A stretch of DNA of 64,000 nt. Source: Mycobacterium parmense. Its GTDB lineage: Bacteria > Actinomycetota > Actinomycetes > Mycobacteriales > Mycobacteriaceae. Below the pieces are notes generated by a model. The model did not search any database. It saw only the letters and a list, made by a program, of their open reading frames with translations, and was not told the origin of the DNA. The stretch covers positions 248,001 to 312,000 of the forward strand of contig NZ_AP022614.1 in assembly GCF_010730575.1 (NCBI RefSeq), written 5' to 3'. The translations under genes were made by a program, and so were the position numbers. This document shows, in pieces, positions 8,358 to 18,556 of this stretch. How positions within the stretch are numbered: position 1 is the stretch's first letter; each line of letters starts with the position of its first letter.

Positions 8358-10987
8358 AGCTGCACCGGTTGACGCTGACCAATTATCGTGGCATCAAACA
8401 CCGCGAGATCGAGTTCCCCGACCGCGGTGTCGTGGTGGTCTCGGGCGCCAACGAGGTCGGCAAGTCGTCGATGATCGAGGCCCTTGACCTCCTGCTGGAA
8501 TCCAGGGACCGCTCGACGAAGAAGGAAGTCAAGCAGGTAAAACCCACCGACTGCGATGTCGGCTCCGAGGTGGGAGCGGAGATCAGTTGTGGCTCTTATC
8601 GTTTCGTGTACCGCAAGCGGTTCCACAAAAAATGCGAAACCGAGCTGACGGTGCTGACCCCGCGCCGCGAGCAGCTGACCGGCGACGAGGCGCACGAGCG
8701 GGTCAGGGCGATGCTGGCCGAGACGGTGGACAACGATCTGTGGCATGCCCAGCGGGTGCTGCAGGCCGCGTCGACTTCGGCGGTGAATCTGTCGGAGTGC
8801 GATGCGCTTTCGCGCGCTTTGGATGTTGCGGCCGAGCATTCGGGCGCCGACGCGGCGCTGTCCGGCGCCGAGCCGTTGCTGATCGAACGGATCGACGCCG
8901 AGTACGCCCGGTATTTCACCCCGACCGGCCGTCCCACCGGCGAATGGGGTGAGGCGATCTCCGGGCTGAAGGACGCCGCGGCCGCGGTGGAGGAACATGC
9001 GGCGGCGGTGGCCGAGGTCGACGAGCGGGTGAGCCGCCATGCCGCCCTCACCGAGCAGGTGGCCGAACTCTCGCAGCAGCGGATCACTGCCGGGCCGCGC
9101 CTGGCGGCCGCGCAGGCGGCCGCGGGCAGGGTCGCCGAACTCGCCGCCCAGGCGCGCGAGGCCCAGCTGGTCGCCACCGCCGCGGCCGCGACCAGTGCCA
9201 CCGCGGCCGCCGCCCACGCGGGGCGCTTGCGGCTGCTGGCCGAAATCGACTCCCGCACAGCGGCTGTCACAGCGGCCGAGGTTGAAGCGCGGGCCGCCGC
9301 CGACGCGCACGCGGCGGCGGGCGCGGAGGCCGCGGCCCGCAACGCCGAAATCGAACAGGCGGCCACGGTCCTCAGCGGTCTGCAACGTCGCACCGATTCC
9401 GCCCGGCGCGCCGTCGAACAGCTCACCAACCGCCACGAAGCCGACCGGTTGGGCGCCCGACTGGACAAGATCGAGGCGCTACGGCGCGAGCGCGGTCGGG
9501 TCTGTGCCGAGCTCACCGCCGTCACCGTCACCGAGGAGATACTGCGGCGGATCGAGGACGCGGCGGCCGCCGTCGACCGCATCGGTGCACAGTTGTCGCT
9601 GATCTCGGCGGCAGTCGAATTCACCGCCGTCGCGGACCTCGAGATTGCCTCCGGCGACCAGAAGGTGACGCTCCCGGCGGGCCAGAGCTGGTCGATCACC
9701 GCCACCGGCCCGACCGCCGTCGAGGTCGCCGGTGTCTTGACGGCGCGGGTGGTCCCCGGCGCCAGTACGCTCGATGTCCGCGCGAAATATGCCGCGGCAC
9801 AAGAGGATCTGATCAGTGCCCTGGCGGCCGGCGCAGTGGCCGACCTCGAAGCCGCGCGGGTCGCCGATCAGCGGCGCCGCGAGTTGCAGGCCGCTCGTGA
9901 CCAACTCGGCGCGACACTGGCTGGACTGTGCGGGGATGAATCGGCTGATCAGATGCGGATGCGCCTGGCGCAGTTGCGCGCCGACCAACCCGATGGGCCC
10001 TACGTGGTCGGGATGGACCTTGCGGCCGCCCAGACCGAGCTCTCGGCGGCCGAGGCGAGTCGCTTGACCGCCGACGACGAGTGCGAGGCCCGGCGTTGCG
10101 CGGCGGTCTCCGCCGCCGCGCTGCTCACGGAATCGGCTACCCGGGCCACGGTCGCGCAGAACACGTTGCAGGCTCAACGAACCGAACTGGCCGCGGCCAC
10201 CGGCCGGCTCGCCCGGGAGCGGGCATCGGCCACTGACGAGGACCTCGCGGTGGCGGCGCAGAACGCATCGCGTGCATCGCAGGACGCGGAACAACGGCGG
10301 GCCGAGCTGGCCGCCGAACTGGAGGCGGCGGAACCCGACGCGGTGGCGGCAGAACTCGCCGCGGCGGAACAAGCCGCGGAATCCCTCCGCGACCGCTACG
10401 AAGAAGCCGCCGGCGCGTTGCGGCGCATCGCGATCGAGCTGTCGGTCATCGGCGGTGAGGGCCGCCAGGGCAAGCTCGATGCCGCGACATCGGAACTCGA
10501 GCAGGCCACCAGCCGGCACGCGCGGGTCGGGGGCCGGGCGCGGGCCGCGCAGCTGCTGCGTACGGTCATGGCGCGCCACCGCGACGCCACCAGGCTGCGT
10601 TACGTCGAGCCCTACCGTTCCGAACTGCAGCGGCTGGGCCGCCCGGTCTTCGGGCCGACTTTCGAGGTCGACGTCGACAGCGACCTGTGCATCCGGAGTC
10701 GGACCCTGGAGGGGGTCACCGTGCCCTACGACTCGCTGTCGGGCGGGGCCAAAGAGCAACTCGGCATCCTGGCGAGGCTCGCGGGCGCGGCCCTGGTGGC
10801 CAAGGAGGACACCGTGCCCGTAGTGGTCGACGACGCGCTGGGTTTCACCGACCCGGACCGGCTGGTGAGGATGGGCGAGCTTTTCGACACCGTCGGCGCC
10901 CACGGGCAGGTGATCGTGCTGACGTGCAGCCCCGACCGGTACGACGCCGTCAAGGGCGCGCACCGTATCGACCTGAACACCTGCTGA
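8354..10987 (+). CDS. RAD50/SbcC-like (YhaN-type) AAA ATPase without zinc hook (Rv1278-like)
   Basis: 877-aa SMC-like ATPase. The Walker A motif GANEVGKSS is at residues 31-39. Ala/Glu/Arg-rich coiled coils occupy about 175-415 and 480-760. The C-terminal half-site has the ABC-type signature LSGG (in YDSLSGGAKEQ) and Walker B (VPVVVDDALGF). Where SbcC/Rad50 carry a CxxC zinc hook, this protein has a beta-rich segment at about residues 418-475 (AVADLEIASGDQKVTLPAG) and no CxxC. That suits the YhaN branch rather than true SbcC. The GTG start overlaps the nuclease stop. The length is close to the M. tuberculosis homologue (875 aa). Confidence 0.87.
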   Translation: MKLHRLTLTNYRGIKHREIEFPDRGVVVVSGANEVGKSSMIEALDLLLESRDRSTKKEVKQVKPTDCDVGSEVGAEISCGSYRFVYRKRFHKKCETELTVLTPRREQLTGDEAHERVRAMLAETVDNDLWHAQRVLQAASTSAVNLSECDALSRALDVAAEHSGADAALSGAEPLLIERIDAEYARYFTPTGRPTGEWGEAISGLKDAAAAVEEHAAAVAEVDERVSRHAALTEQVAELSQQRITAGPRLAAAQAAAGRVAELAAQAREAQLVATAAAATSATAAAAHAGRLRLLAEIDSRTAAVTAAEVEARAAADAHAAAGAEAAARNAEIEQAATVLSGLQRRTDSARRAVEQLTNRHEADRLGARLDKIEALRRERGRVCAELTAVTVTEEILRRIEDAAAAVDRIGAQLSLISAAVEFTAVADLEIASGDQKVTLPAGQSWSITATGPTAVEVAGVLTARVVPGASTLDVRAKYAAAQEDLISALAAGAVADLEAARVADQRRRELQAARDQLGATLAGLCGDESADQMRMRLAQLRADQPDGPYVVGMDLAAAQTELSAAEASRLTADDECEARRCAAVSAAALLTESATRATVAQNTLQAQRTELAAATGRLARERASATDEDLAVAAQNASRASQDAEQRRAELAAELEAAEPDAVAAELAAAEQAAESLRDRYEEAAGALRRIAIELSVIGGEGRQGKLDAATSELEQATSRHARVGGRARAAQLLRTVMARHRDATRLRYVEPYRSELQRLGRPVFGPTFEVDVDSDLCIRSRTLEGVTVPYDSLSGGAKEQLGILARLAGAALVAKEDTVPVVVDDALGFTDPDRLVRMGELFDTVGAHGQVIVLTCSPDRYDAVKGAHRIDLNTC

Positions 10988-11069
10988 GCAGCGCCGGCGC
11001 CCCGCCGAAGCGCTGCGCTGGTGATTGTCGGCGGTCTCGGCAGAATGGAACCATGGCGGGCCGACCTCG

Positions 11070-12314
11070 ATGACCATGAACGCGAAGCGGCGCCGCATGC
11101 AGGAAAGGCTGACGAAACTGCCCGGCGTGCGCGCGGTACGGCGGCCGATATCGCCGGGCAGCGCCGAGAAGTTCGACCTTTACTACGTGCGCGCGGGTCG
11201 TAAATCCCCCCATCCGCTGGTCATCATCCCCGGCGGGCCGGGCGTGGCGTCGGTGCGGATGTATAGGGGCTTGCGGCGGCGAGCCGCCGCGGCCGGGCTC
11301 GACGTCATCATGATCGAGCACCGAGGCGTGGGGATGTCGCGTCACCGCGACTCGGGCGCCGACCTGCCCCCGCAGGCGATGACCGTGAACCAGGTCGTCG
11401 ACGACGTGGCCGCGGTTCTCGACGACGCGCACGTGGATTCGGCCGTCCTCTACGGCACCTCGTACGGGACGTACATCGCCGCCGGGGTCGGCGTGCGCCA
11501 TCCCGGCCGGGTGCACGCGATGATCCTCGATTCGCCGCTGCTGTCGCGGCACGACATCGTGATCGTGCGGCAGGCGATCCGCCGGCTCCTGCTCAAAGGC
11601 GGCAGTTCCGAAACCGCGGCCCTGGCCCCCAAAATGCGCAGGCTGGTCGATGCCGGCGTGATGAACGCGGCGGCGACACAGGTCGTCGCGACGGTCTACG
11701 GATACGGCGGCGCCGCGTTGCTCGATCGGCAGCTCGACCTGCTGCTGGACGGGCGCAAACTGCTGTGGGGCGCGATATCCCGCTTCGTCCACCTGGGTCA
11801 GTTGCCGTACCGGTACGAGGAAGACCTGGTGAGCCGCATCGCTTTCCGCGAACTGGACTACGCTCCGGAGCCCGACGGCCTGCCGCTCGATCCCGCCGTG
11901 GCTGAGCGCGAGACCCGCACGCAGACCGCCGCTTTCGAGGACGAGCCGTACGACCTGGTGGCCGAGCTGCCGCGGTTCGACTGGCCCACCGTGGTGATCT
12001 CGGGAGGCCGCGACCTGATCACCCCGCCCGCGGTGGCCCGGCGTGTTGCGGCACTGATTCCCAATGCGGCGCTGATCACGCTGCCGACGATGGCCCACAG
12101 CGCGCTGGATTTTCGCGAACCGGCTGCCCTGACGATCGCCGGCGCGGTGGTGCGCGGCGAGCTCAACGGGCTTGCCGCGCAGGCGCCGAAGCTCGATGCG
12201 CTGCCGGCACGCCCGGAGGTGCGGTTGTTGTGGAAGGCGGTCGAGCTGGCCGCCGTCGCCGAGGGCGCCCTCCCGGTTCCGGCGCTGTTGCGGCGCCGGA
12301 TCAGTTTCGCATGA
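11070..12314 (+). CDS. Alpha/beta hydrolase, S33 aminopeptidase-like
   Basis: 414-aa alpha/beta-hydrolase resembling proline iminopeptidase/S33 peptidases. The oxyanion-hole motif PGGPG sits near residue 52, the nucleophile elbow is GTSYG with Ser131, followed by an acid in SGGRD (Asp315) and His343 in MAHSALD: a complete triad. The cap region is large. I see no signal peptide; the start may be the ATG at 11070 or 11076. Its 3' end overlaps the convergent oppA by 14 bp. In M. tuberculosis this place, next to oppA, is held by Rv1279, a GMC-type flavin dehydrogenase, so this gene is a local substitution. The substrate is unknown. Confidence 0.82.
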   Translation: MTMNAKRRRMQERLTKLPGVRAVRRPISPGSAEKFDLYYVRAGRKSPHPLVIIPGGPGVASVRMYRGLRRRAAAAGLDVIMIEHRGVGMSRHRDSGADLPPQAMTVNQVVDDVAAVLDDAHVDSAVLYGTSYGTYIAAGVGVRHPGRVHAMILDSPLLSRHDIVIVRQAIRRLLLKGGSSETAALAPKMRRLVDAGVMNAAATQVVATVYGYGGAALLDRQLDLLLDGRKLLWGAISRFVHLGQLPYRYEEDLVSRIAFRELDYAPEPDGLPLDPAVAERETRTQTAAFEDEPYDLVAELPRFDWPTVVISGGRDLITPPAVARRVAALIPNAALITLPTMAHSALDFREPAALTIAGAVVRGELNGLAAQAPKLDALPARPEVRLLWKAVELAAVAEGALPVPALLRRRISFA

Positions 12315-14067
12315 ACCCGATCGCCGCATAGTTCAGGTCGGCCAGCCCGGCCGCGCCGAAGTTGGCCAGGGTGCTGCGCACCGCGACGTCGCCGGGGGAC
12401 TGGGTCAGGGGTAGGCTGAAGCCCTCCGCCCAGATCAGCTTGTCGAGATCGTTGGCCAACTCCCGCGCCTTGGCGGGGTCGAGTTCTTCGAGGGTGCGTT
12501 CGATTCCGGCGTCGATCTGCGGGCTGCCGATCTTGCCGAAGTTGCTTTCGCCGTCCGACTTGTAGATCTGGGTCAACGCCGAGAGCGGGAAAGCGTCTCC
12601 CTGCCAACCGAATTGCGCAATGTCGAATGCGCCGACGTTGATGTAGTTGGTGAAGAAGCCATTGCCGGACCTGGCGACGAGTTCGAGCTTGACGCCGATC
12701 CGCGCCAGGCTGTGCTGGGCGATCTGCGCGAACTGTCGGCTGCCCTGCGCGTCGTAGAACAGGTCGCGGATCACCAGGGGGCGGCCGTTTTTCTCTCGGA
12801 ACTGGCCGTTCATCTTCCAGCCCAGCGCGTCGAGCTCGCGCCCCGCCCCGGCCGGGTCGTAGGGGACGATGGCGCTGTTGTCCTGATACCCCTTCTGTCC
12901 GGCTACGTAGATGTGATTGCCCAACGCCACCGGATCACCGGTGAGGCCGTACTGGACAACCTTGGCGATGGTCTGCCGGTCGATGCCCTTCGAGACGGCC
13001 ACGCGTAACGCCCTGTCGGACAAGATGGAACCGGCGGCACCGTTGAACGTGAAGTGAGACCAGCTCGGCGCGGGGGCGCTGCGGATCGAGATGCCCTTGG
13101 TGCGCCGTGCGATGGTCAGCTGGTCGACGGTGCCTACGCCGACCGCGTCGATCGTATTGTTCTGCAGCGCCGGCAATCGCGCCGCGTCGTCGAGAACCAG
13201 GTAGGTGATGGTGTCCAGGCGCGGCCGTTCACCCCACCATTTCGGGTTGCGGCTCAACGTGATTCGCTGTGTGGTCCGGTCCAGCGACGAGACGATGAAG
13301 GGGCCCGCCGACGGGCCGGGTCCCTCGAGCTGGCCTTTGTTGAACACCTCGGGCGTGGCCGTCATGCTGCGGGGCAGCAGCATGCCGTTGCCGGCGAACA
13401 TGCCTCGCCACTCGGCGTAGGGCTTGGCGAAGGTGACCACGGCCTGCCTGTCGTCGGCCCCCCGGGTGACCGACGCGACCCGGTCGGCGCCGTTCGGCCC
13501 GGCAATCTCGAAGGTCTTGTCGGCGCCGCTGGTCGCGTGGATCTGGCTGGCGATGTCCTCCCAGGTGACCGGTGTGCCGTCGGACCACATCGCTTTGGGA
13601 TTGATGGTGTAGGTGATGACTTGCGGCGCGGTGCCCGTGAGTTCGATGTTGGTGAAGTAGTCGGTGTCGACCGTCGTGGAGCCGTCCGGCCCGATCACGA
13701 ACGCCCGCGGCATGGTGGCCTTCATCATCGCGGCGACTTCGGCGGAGTTGCCGTCGATGTGCAAAATGTTGAAGTTGGGGGGAAAGTCGCTGAGCGCCAG
13801 GCGCAGACCGCCCCCGTCTTGCAGTGTGGCGGGATCTTGCGGGTTGATGTCGCTGGTCGTTCCGACCTTGGCCGCGTGGCCGCCCGGCGGTGTGAGGTCG
13901 ATCGCCGGTGAACATCCGGATACCGCAAGTGCCGCAACGAAGATCGCGGACGTCGTCCGGCCGCGGCGGCGCTGTCGGTGAGTCGGTGTCCACTGCCTGC
14001 ATTTCGCTCGGAATGACGCCGTCAACGCAGCCCATGCCGCGCCGGCTCGCCCGCCCCGGTCAGACAC
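12301..14067 (-). CDS. oppA: Oligopeptide-binding lipoprotein OppA
   Basis: 588-aa extracytoplasmic solute-binding protein (family 5) of the peptide importer. The GTG giving VSDRGGRAG was chosen because it lines up with the M. tuberculosis start and overlaps the oppD stop by 8 nt. The signal segment ends in VSGC (Cys52), making it a lipoprotein with an unusually long, basic cytoplasmic lead. The mature protein contains the typical SBP_5 features: [15 protein letters not shown] region (here [14 protein letters not shown]), [19 protein letters not shown] and the hinge regions to the C-terminal AIGFMRN. It delivers peptides to OppBC. Last gene of the operon. Confidence 0.93.
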   Translation of the reverse strand: MSDRGGRAGAAWAALTASFRAKCRQWTPTHRQRRRGRTTSAIFVAALAVSGCSPAIDLTPPGGHAAKVGTTSDINPQDPATLQDGGGLRLALSDFPPNFNILHIDGNSAEVAAMMKATMPRAFVIGPDGSTTVDTDYFTNIELTGTAPQVITYTINPKAMWSDGTPVTWEDIASQIHATSGADKTFEIAGPNGADRVASVTRGADDRQAVVTFAKPYAEWRGMFAGNGMLLPRSMTATPEVFNKGQLEGPGPSAGPFIVSSLDRTTQRITLSRNPKWWGERPRLDTITYLVLDDAARLPALQNNTIDAVGVGTVDQLTIARRTKGISIRSAPAPSWSHFTFNGAAGSILSDRALRVAVSKGIDRQTIAKVVQYGLTGDPVALGNHIYVAGQKGYQDNSAIVPYDPAGAGRELDALGWKMNGQFREKNGRPLVIRDLFYDAQGSRQFAQIAQHSLARIGVKLELVARSGNGFFTNYINVGAFDIAQFGWQGDAFPLSALTQIYKSDGESNFGKIGSPQIDAGIERTLEELDPAKARELANDLDKLIWAEGFSLPLTQSPGDVAVRSTLANFGAAGLADLNYAAIGFMRN

Positions 14068-15898
14068 GTCGGCTCGGATCCGGCTGCGGCACCGCGGCCA
14101 GCAGCCGCCGCGTGTAGTCGTGCTGCGGATCGTCGAAGACCTGCAGGCTGTCGCCCTGCTCCACGATGACGCCGGCATGCATCACGACCACGTCGTGCGC
14201 CAGATGTTTGACGACCGAGAGGTCATGTGAGACAAAGAGATACGACAGGCTGAACTCGTCCTGCAGGTCGAGCAGCAGGTTGATGATGCCCGCCTGAATG
14301 GAGACGTCGAGGGCGGACACCGGTTCGTCGAGCGCCAGGATCTTCGGTTGCAGGGCCAGCGCCCGCGCGATGCCGATGCGCTGCTTTTGCCCGCCGGAGA
14401 ACTCGGCGGGGTAGCGCGTCGCGTCCGCGCGGCGCAGTCCCACGATATCGAGCAGCTCGGCGACTCGCGCATTGGTGTCGTTCTTGCTGAATTGGTTGGC
14501 CCGCAACGGCTCGGCGAGCAACTCGAAGACGGGCAGGCGCGGATCCAGAGAAGCCACCGGGTCCTGGAACACGACCTGGATGTCGCGGCGCAGCGCTCGC
14601 CGCCGCGGCGGGCCGAGCGTGGCGGCATCGTTGCCCAGCACTTCGATGTATCCCGACTGCGGACGCGCGAGTTCCAGGATTTCGTGCAAAATGGTCGACT
14701 TGCCCGAGCCGGATTCGCCAACGATGGCCAGGGTGCGGCCCTGCCGCAACTCGAAACTGACGCCGTCCACCGCACGGACCTCGCCGACGGTGCGACGCAG
14801 CACCACACCCTTGACCAGCGAGTAGGTCTTGACCAGATCTTGCACCCGCAAGACGATCGGCGACTTGCCGGGATGTGTGGGGCTCCCCGCCGTGCTGACG
14901 CCGTAGATGTCTGCGGCGCTGCGCCCGTCGACCTCGTCGGTGCGGATGCAGGCGGCGTGGTGATCGAGCCCCACCGGCAGCAACTCGGGCTCGTCGGCGC
15001 GGCACTCGGGGATCGCCAGCGGGCAGCGTGGCGCGAAAGGGCAGCCCGGCTCCAGCGCCGAGAGCGAGGGCGGCGCACCGGGTATGGGCACCAGCCGGGT
15101 GCCCTGAGCGGCATCCAGCCGCGGAACCGAACCCAGCAATCCCACCGTGTAGGGCATCCGGCGGTCGCGGTAGAGGTCGGCGACCGAGGCGGACTCGACG
15201 ACGCGCCCCGCGTACATCACCAGCGCCCGGTCGGCGAACTCGGCCACCACCCCGAGGTCATGGGTGATGATCAGCACCCCGGCTCCGGTGACCTCACGCG
15301 CGGTCTTGAGCACGTCCAGGATCTGCGCCTGCACGGTGACATCGAGCGCGGTGGTGGGCTCGTCGCAGATCAGCAGGTCGGGGTCGTTGGCGATCGCGAT
15401 GGCGATGACCACCCGCTGCCGTTCGCCGCCGGACAGTTCGTGCGGGAACGCGCGGGCCCGTCGCCGCGGTTGCGCGATGCCGACCAGCTCGAGCAGCTCC
15501 ACGGCGCGCCCGCGGGCTGCCTTCTTGCCGACCCTGGGCTGGTGGACCTCGATCGCCTCGGCGATCTGGTCGCCGACGGTGTAGACGGGGGTCAGGGCGG
15601 ACATCGGATCCTGGAACACCATCCCGACCGTCTTGCCGCGAAACCGTGACAAGGCGTCGTCGGCGAGTCCGAGCACCTCGGTCTCCTGCAACCGGACCGA
15701 CCCTCGGGTGCGAGCGTACTCCGGGAGCAGACCCACCACCGCCATCGCCGAAACCGACTTGCCCGAACCGGATTCGCCGACCATGGCTACGACCTCGCCG
15801 GGTTCGATGCTGTAGCTGATGCCACGCACCGCTCGCACGGGTTGGCCGTCGGTGGGGAAGACGACGGACAGGTCGCTGACCTCGAGCAGCGGGCTCAT
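14060..15898 (-). CDS. oppD: Oligopeptide importer ATPase OppD (two fused ABC domains)
   Basis: 612-aa protein with two complete ABC ATPase domains in one chain, doing the work of the separate OppD and OppF of other bacteria. Domain 1 (about 1-260): [24 protein letters not shown]. It is followed by an oligopeptide-transporter C-terminal region with clustered cysteines ([14 protein letters not shown]), expected to bind a 4Fe-4S cluster in this family. Domain 2 (about 340-600): [25 protein letters not shown]. Both active sites look intact. It overlaps oppC upstream (ATGA) and oppA downstream. Confidence 0.94.
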   Translation of the reverse strand: MSPLLEVSDLSVVFPTDGQPVRAVRGISYSIEPGEVVAMVGESGSGKSVSAMAVVGLLPEYARTRGSVRLQETEVLGLADDALSRFRGKTVGMVFQDPMSALTPVYTVGDQIAEAIEVHQPRVGKKAARGRAVELLELVGIAQPRRRARAFPHELSGGERQRVVIAIAIANDPDLLICDEPTTALDVTVQAQILDVLKTAREVTGAGVLIITHDLGVVAEFADRALVMYAGRVVESASVADLYRDRRMPYTVGLLGSVPRLDAAQGTRLVPIPGAPPSLSALEPGCPFAPRCPLAIPECRADEPELLPVGLDHHAACIRTDEVDGRSAADIYGVSTAGSPTHPGKSPIVLRVQDLVKTYSLVKGVVLRRTVGEVRAVDGVSFELRQGRTLAIVGESGSGKSTILHEILELARPQSGYIEVLGNDAATLGPPRRRALRRDIQVVFQDPVASLDPRLPVFELLAEPLRANQFSKNDTNARVAELLDIVGLRRADATRYPAEFSGGQKQRIGIARALALQPKILALDEPVSALDVSIQAGIINLLLDLQDEFSLSYLFVSHDLSVVKHLAHDVVVMHAGVIVEQGDSLQVFDDPQHDYTRRLLAAVPQPDPSRRV

Positions 15899-16821
15899 CC
15901 CACGCCGCCGCGCAGCGTCTGGCTGCCGGGGTCCAGCGCGTCGCGCAGGCCGTCACCGGTCAGGTTGGCGCACACCAAGATCAACACCAGGACGCCCGCG
16001 GGGAACAGGAACACCCAGGGGAAGGTGGTCGCCGACTGGGTGCCGTTGGCGATCAGGGTGCCCAGCGACACGTCGGGCGGTTGGACCCCGAAACCGAGGA
16101 AGCTGAGCCCGGTCTCGGCCAGGATGGCCGACGCGACGTTGAGCGCGGCGTCGATGATCAGGATGGACGCCACGTTGGGCACCACGTGCCCAAGGATGAT
16201 CCGGCGACTGGACACACCCATATACCTTGCGGCGCGAATGAATTCGCGCTCGCGCAGGCTCATGGTCATGCCGCGCACCATGCGCGAGCTGACCATCCAG
16301 CCGAAGCCGGCCAGCAGCAGCACCAGCAGCAGGATGCTGGCCGAGTTCTTGGTTCGCGGTGTGACGATCGCGATCAGGATGAAGCTGGGCACCACGAGGA
16401 GCAGGTCGACCACCCACATCAGCGCCCTGTCGCGCCAGCCGCCGAAGTACCCCGATATCGACCCGACTGTGGCGGCGATGCCGGTGGAGATCACCGCGAC
16501 ACAGACGCCGATCAACATCGACTTCTGCATTCCCCGCACGATCTGCGCCAGCAGGTCTTGGCCCAGCGCGTTGGTGCCGAGCCAGTGGCGGCCGTTCGGT
16601 GGCTGCAGCAGCGCGTCGAAGTCGAGGTCGTCGTAGGAGTAAGGCAGCACCGAGGGCAGCGTGTAACAGCCGACGAACAGCAGCACCAGCAAGGTCAGCG
16701 ACACCACGGCCGACCGGTTGCGCGCGAACCTGCGCAACACCAGGGTGCGACGCGAGGTGAAAGCCGCCACCTGCGAACCGGAAACGCCGTGGGCGCCGTC
16801 GATTCGGGCCTCGGAGGTCAT
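15895..16821 (-). CDS. oppC: Oligopeptide importer permease OppC
   Basis: 308-aa inner-membrane permease. The N-terminal cytoplasmic segment leads to a first helix ([17 protein letters not shown]), then the linker with [19 protein letters not shown] typical of OppC/DppC, then five further helices. The EAA-type loop that docks the ATPase is around [21 protein letters not shown]. The start ATG overlaps the oppB stop (ATGA). Confidence 0.93.
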   Translation of the reverse strand: MTSEARIDGAHGVSGSQVAAFTSRRTLVLRRFARNRSAVVSLTLLVLLFVGCYTLPSVLPYSYDDLDFDALLQPPNGRHWLGTNALGQDLLAQIVRGMQKSMLIGVCVAVISTGIAATVGSISGYFGGWRDRALMWVVDLLLVVPSFILIAIVTPRTKNSASILLLVLLLAGFGWMVSSRMVRGMTMSLREREFIRAARYMGVSSRRIILGHVVPNVASILIIDAALNVASAILAETGLSFLGFGVQPPDVSLGTLIANGTQSATTFPWVFLFPAGVLVLILVCANLTGDGLRDALDPGSQTLRGGVG

Positions 16822-17795
16822 GACACCCTGACCCTGGGGTCGAGCGCCGCGTAGAAGACGTCGGAGAGCAGACCTGCCAGCAACACCACGGCGCCGGAGA
16901 ACAGCGTGATCGCCGCGATGATGTTGGTGTCCTGGGTCGCGATGCCCTGCACCAGCCATTCGCCCATGCCGTGCCAGCCGAAGATCTTCTCCACGAATAC
17001 CGCGCCGGTGACCAGTCCGGCCACCCCGTAAGCGAACAGCGTCGCCAGTGGGATGAGTGCGGTGCGCAGTCCGTGCTTGAGCAGCGCGCGGCGGCGGGTC
17101 AGCCCCTTGGCGCGGGCCGTGCGGATGAAGTCCTGTCCGAGGACGTCGAGCATCGCGTTGCGCTGGTAGCGGCTGTATCCCGCGGCGGCGATCAGCGCCA
17201 AGGTCAGCGAAGGCAGCACCAGGTGCCGCAGGCGGTCGAGCAGCACCGGCCAGGCACCGCCGCCCACGCCCGGTGACGTCTCCCCGGTGTAGTCGAAGAG
17301 GTGCATGTCCAGGCCCCAATTCACGCGCAACGCACCGAGGATGAGCAGGTTGGCGACGACGAACGACGGCGTGCTGAGCACGACCAGCGCCACCATGGTC
17401 ACAACGCGGTCGCTCAGCCGGTACTGGCGGATGGCGCCCCACGCCCCGGCCACGACGCCCAGCACCGTGCCCACCACCGAACCGACCACCAACAGTCGCA
17501 GCGTGACGCCGACGCGGCGCCCGAGGGTGGCGCCGACGGGCTGGCCGGTAATGGTGGTGCCGAAGTCGCCACGCAGGGCGTGCGAGGCCCAGTGCACGTA
17601 GCGCAGCGGGATCGGCATGTCCAGACCGAGCGCGTGGGCTTTGGCGTCGATCACGGCCTGCGGCGGCCGCGGGCTGCGTTGCAACAGGCTGTCCAACGGC
17701 GAGAAGGCGAACGACGTCAGGCAGTAGGTCAGAAACGACGCCAGCGCCAGCAGCACGATGTAGTTGATCAACCTGCGCGCCAGGAAGCGGATCAT
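16818..17795 (-). CDS. oppB: Oligopeptide importer permease OppB
   Basis: 325-aa inner-membrane permease, first gene of oppBCDA. The ATG gives MIRFLARRLINYIVLLALAS, the usual OppB/DppB first helix; six membrane segments follow. The EAA loop is FIRTARAKGLTRRRALLKHG. It is divergent from the carbonic anhydrase gene, with a 203-bp spacer that should contain the operon promoter. The four genes are joined by overlapping start/stop codons, so stoichiometry is set translationally. Confidence 0.93.
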   Translation of the reverse strand: MIRFLARRLINYIVLLALASFLTYCLTSFAFSPLDSLLQRSPRPPQAVIDAKAHALGLDMPIPLRYVHWASHALRGDFGTTITGQPVGATLGRRVGVTLRLLVVGSVVGTVLGVVAGAWGAIRQYRLSDRVVTMVALVVLSTPSFVVANLLILGALRVNWGLDMHLFDYTGETSPGVGGGAWPVLLDRLRHLVLPSLTLALIAAAGYSRYQRNAMLDVLGQDFIRTARAKGLTRRRALLKHGLRTALIPLATLFAYGVAGLVTGAVFVEKIFGWHGMGEWLVQGIATQDTNIIAAITLFSGAVVLLAGLLSDVFYAALDPRVRVS

Positions 17796-17998
17796 GACCC
17801 GTCGCCCCGCCCGTGTCGCATTGGGACAGGTTAACGAGCGTGCTGAACGGCGTCGCGCCCAATGGGGCCGGCGCGGCGCCGACCGTGGTTTCGATCCGCT
17901 TGATTCCCATGGGTGAAACGCGGCCGGGCAAACGTTAAGATCCACCGCGACATTGACCCGCGTGGCAAACCCCGCCGCGATGTTCCCCGGAGGCCTGG

Positions 17999-18490
17999 AT
18001 GACGGTTACCGACGACTACCTGGCCAACAACGACACCTACGCGAGCACCTTCACGGGCCCGCTCCCGCTGCCGCCGAGCAAACACGTCGCGGTGGTGGCG
18101 TGCATGGACGCGCGGCTCGACGTCTACCGCATCCTGGGAATCCACGAGGGAGAAGCCCACGTCATCCGCAACGCCGGGGGAGTCGTCACCGACGACACCA
18201 TCCGTTCGCTGGCCATCAGCCAGCGGCTGCTGGGGACACAGGAGATCATCCTCATCCATCACACCGACTGCGGGATGCTCACCTTCACCGACGACGACTT
18301 CAAGCGCGCCATCCAGGAGGAGACCGGTCTCAAGCCGCCGTGGGCGGCCGAGGCCTTCGGGGACCTTGCCGAAGACGTCCGGCAGTCGATGCGCCGCATC
18401 GAGGGCAGCCCGTTCGTGACCAAGCACGCGTCCCTGCGCGGGTTCGTCTTCGACGTCGCGACCGGCAAGTTGTCGGAGGTCACGCTTTAG
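17999..18490 (+). CDS. canA: Beta-class carbonic anhydrase (Rv1284/CanA-like)
   Basis: 163-aa beta-carbonic anhydrase, interconverting CO2 and bicarbonate in the cytoplasm. Zinc ligands Cys35, His88 and Cys91 and the catalytic dyad Asp37/Arg39 (ACMDARLD) sit at the same residue numbers as in Rv1284, and the length is the same. ATG preceded by GGAGGCC. In M. tuberculosis the next genes are cysD and cysN; here they are missing and an Rrf2 regulator follows directly. A 7-bp inverted repeat (CACCCTG/CAGGGTG) lies between the two genes and may be a weak terminator. Confidence 0.93.
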   Translation: MTVTDDYLANNDTYASTFTGPLPLPPSKHVAVVACMDARLDVYRILGIHEGEAHVIRNAGGVVTDDTIRSLAISQRLLGTQEIILIHHTDCGMLTFTDDDFKRAIQEETGLKPPWAAEAFGDLAEDVRQSMRRIEGSPFVTKHASLRGFVFDVATGKLSEVTL

Positions 18491-18556
18491 CGCCACCCTG
18501 GCCGCGTCGTCGCAGGGTGCGACCGATTGCCCGAGGTGGGTGGCACAATCCTCACC

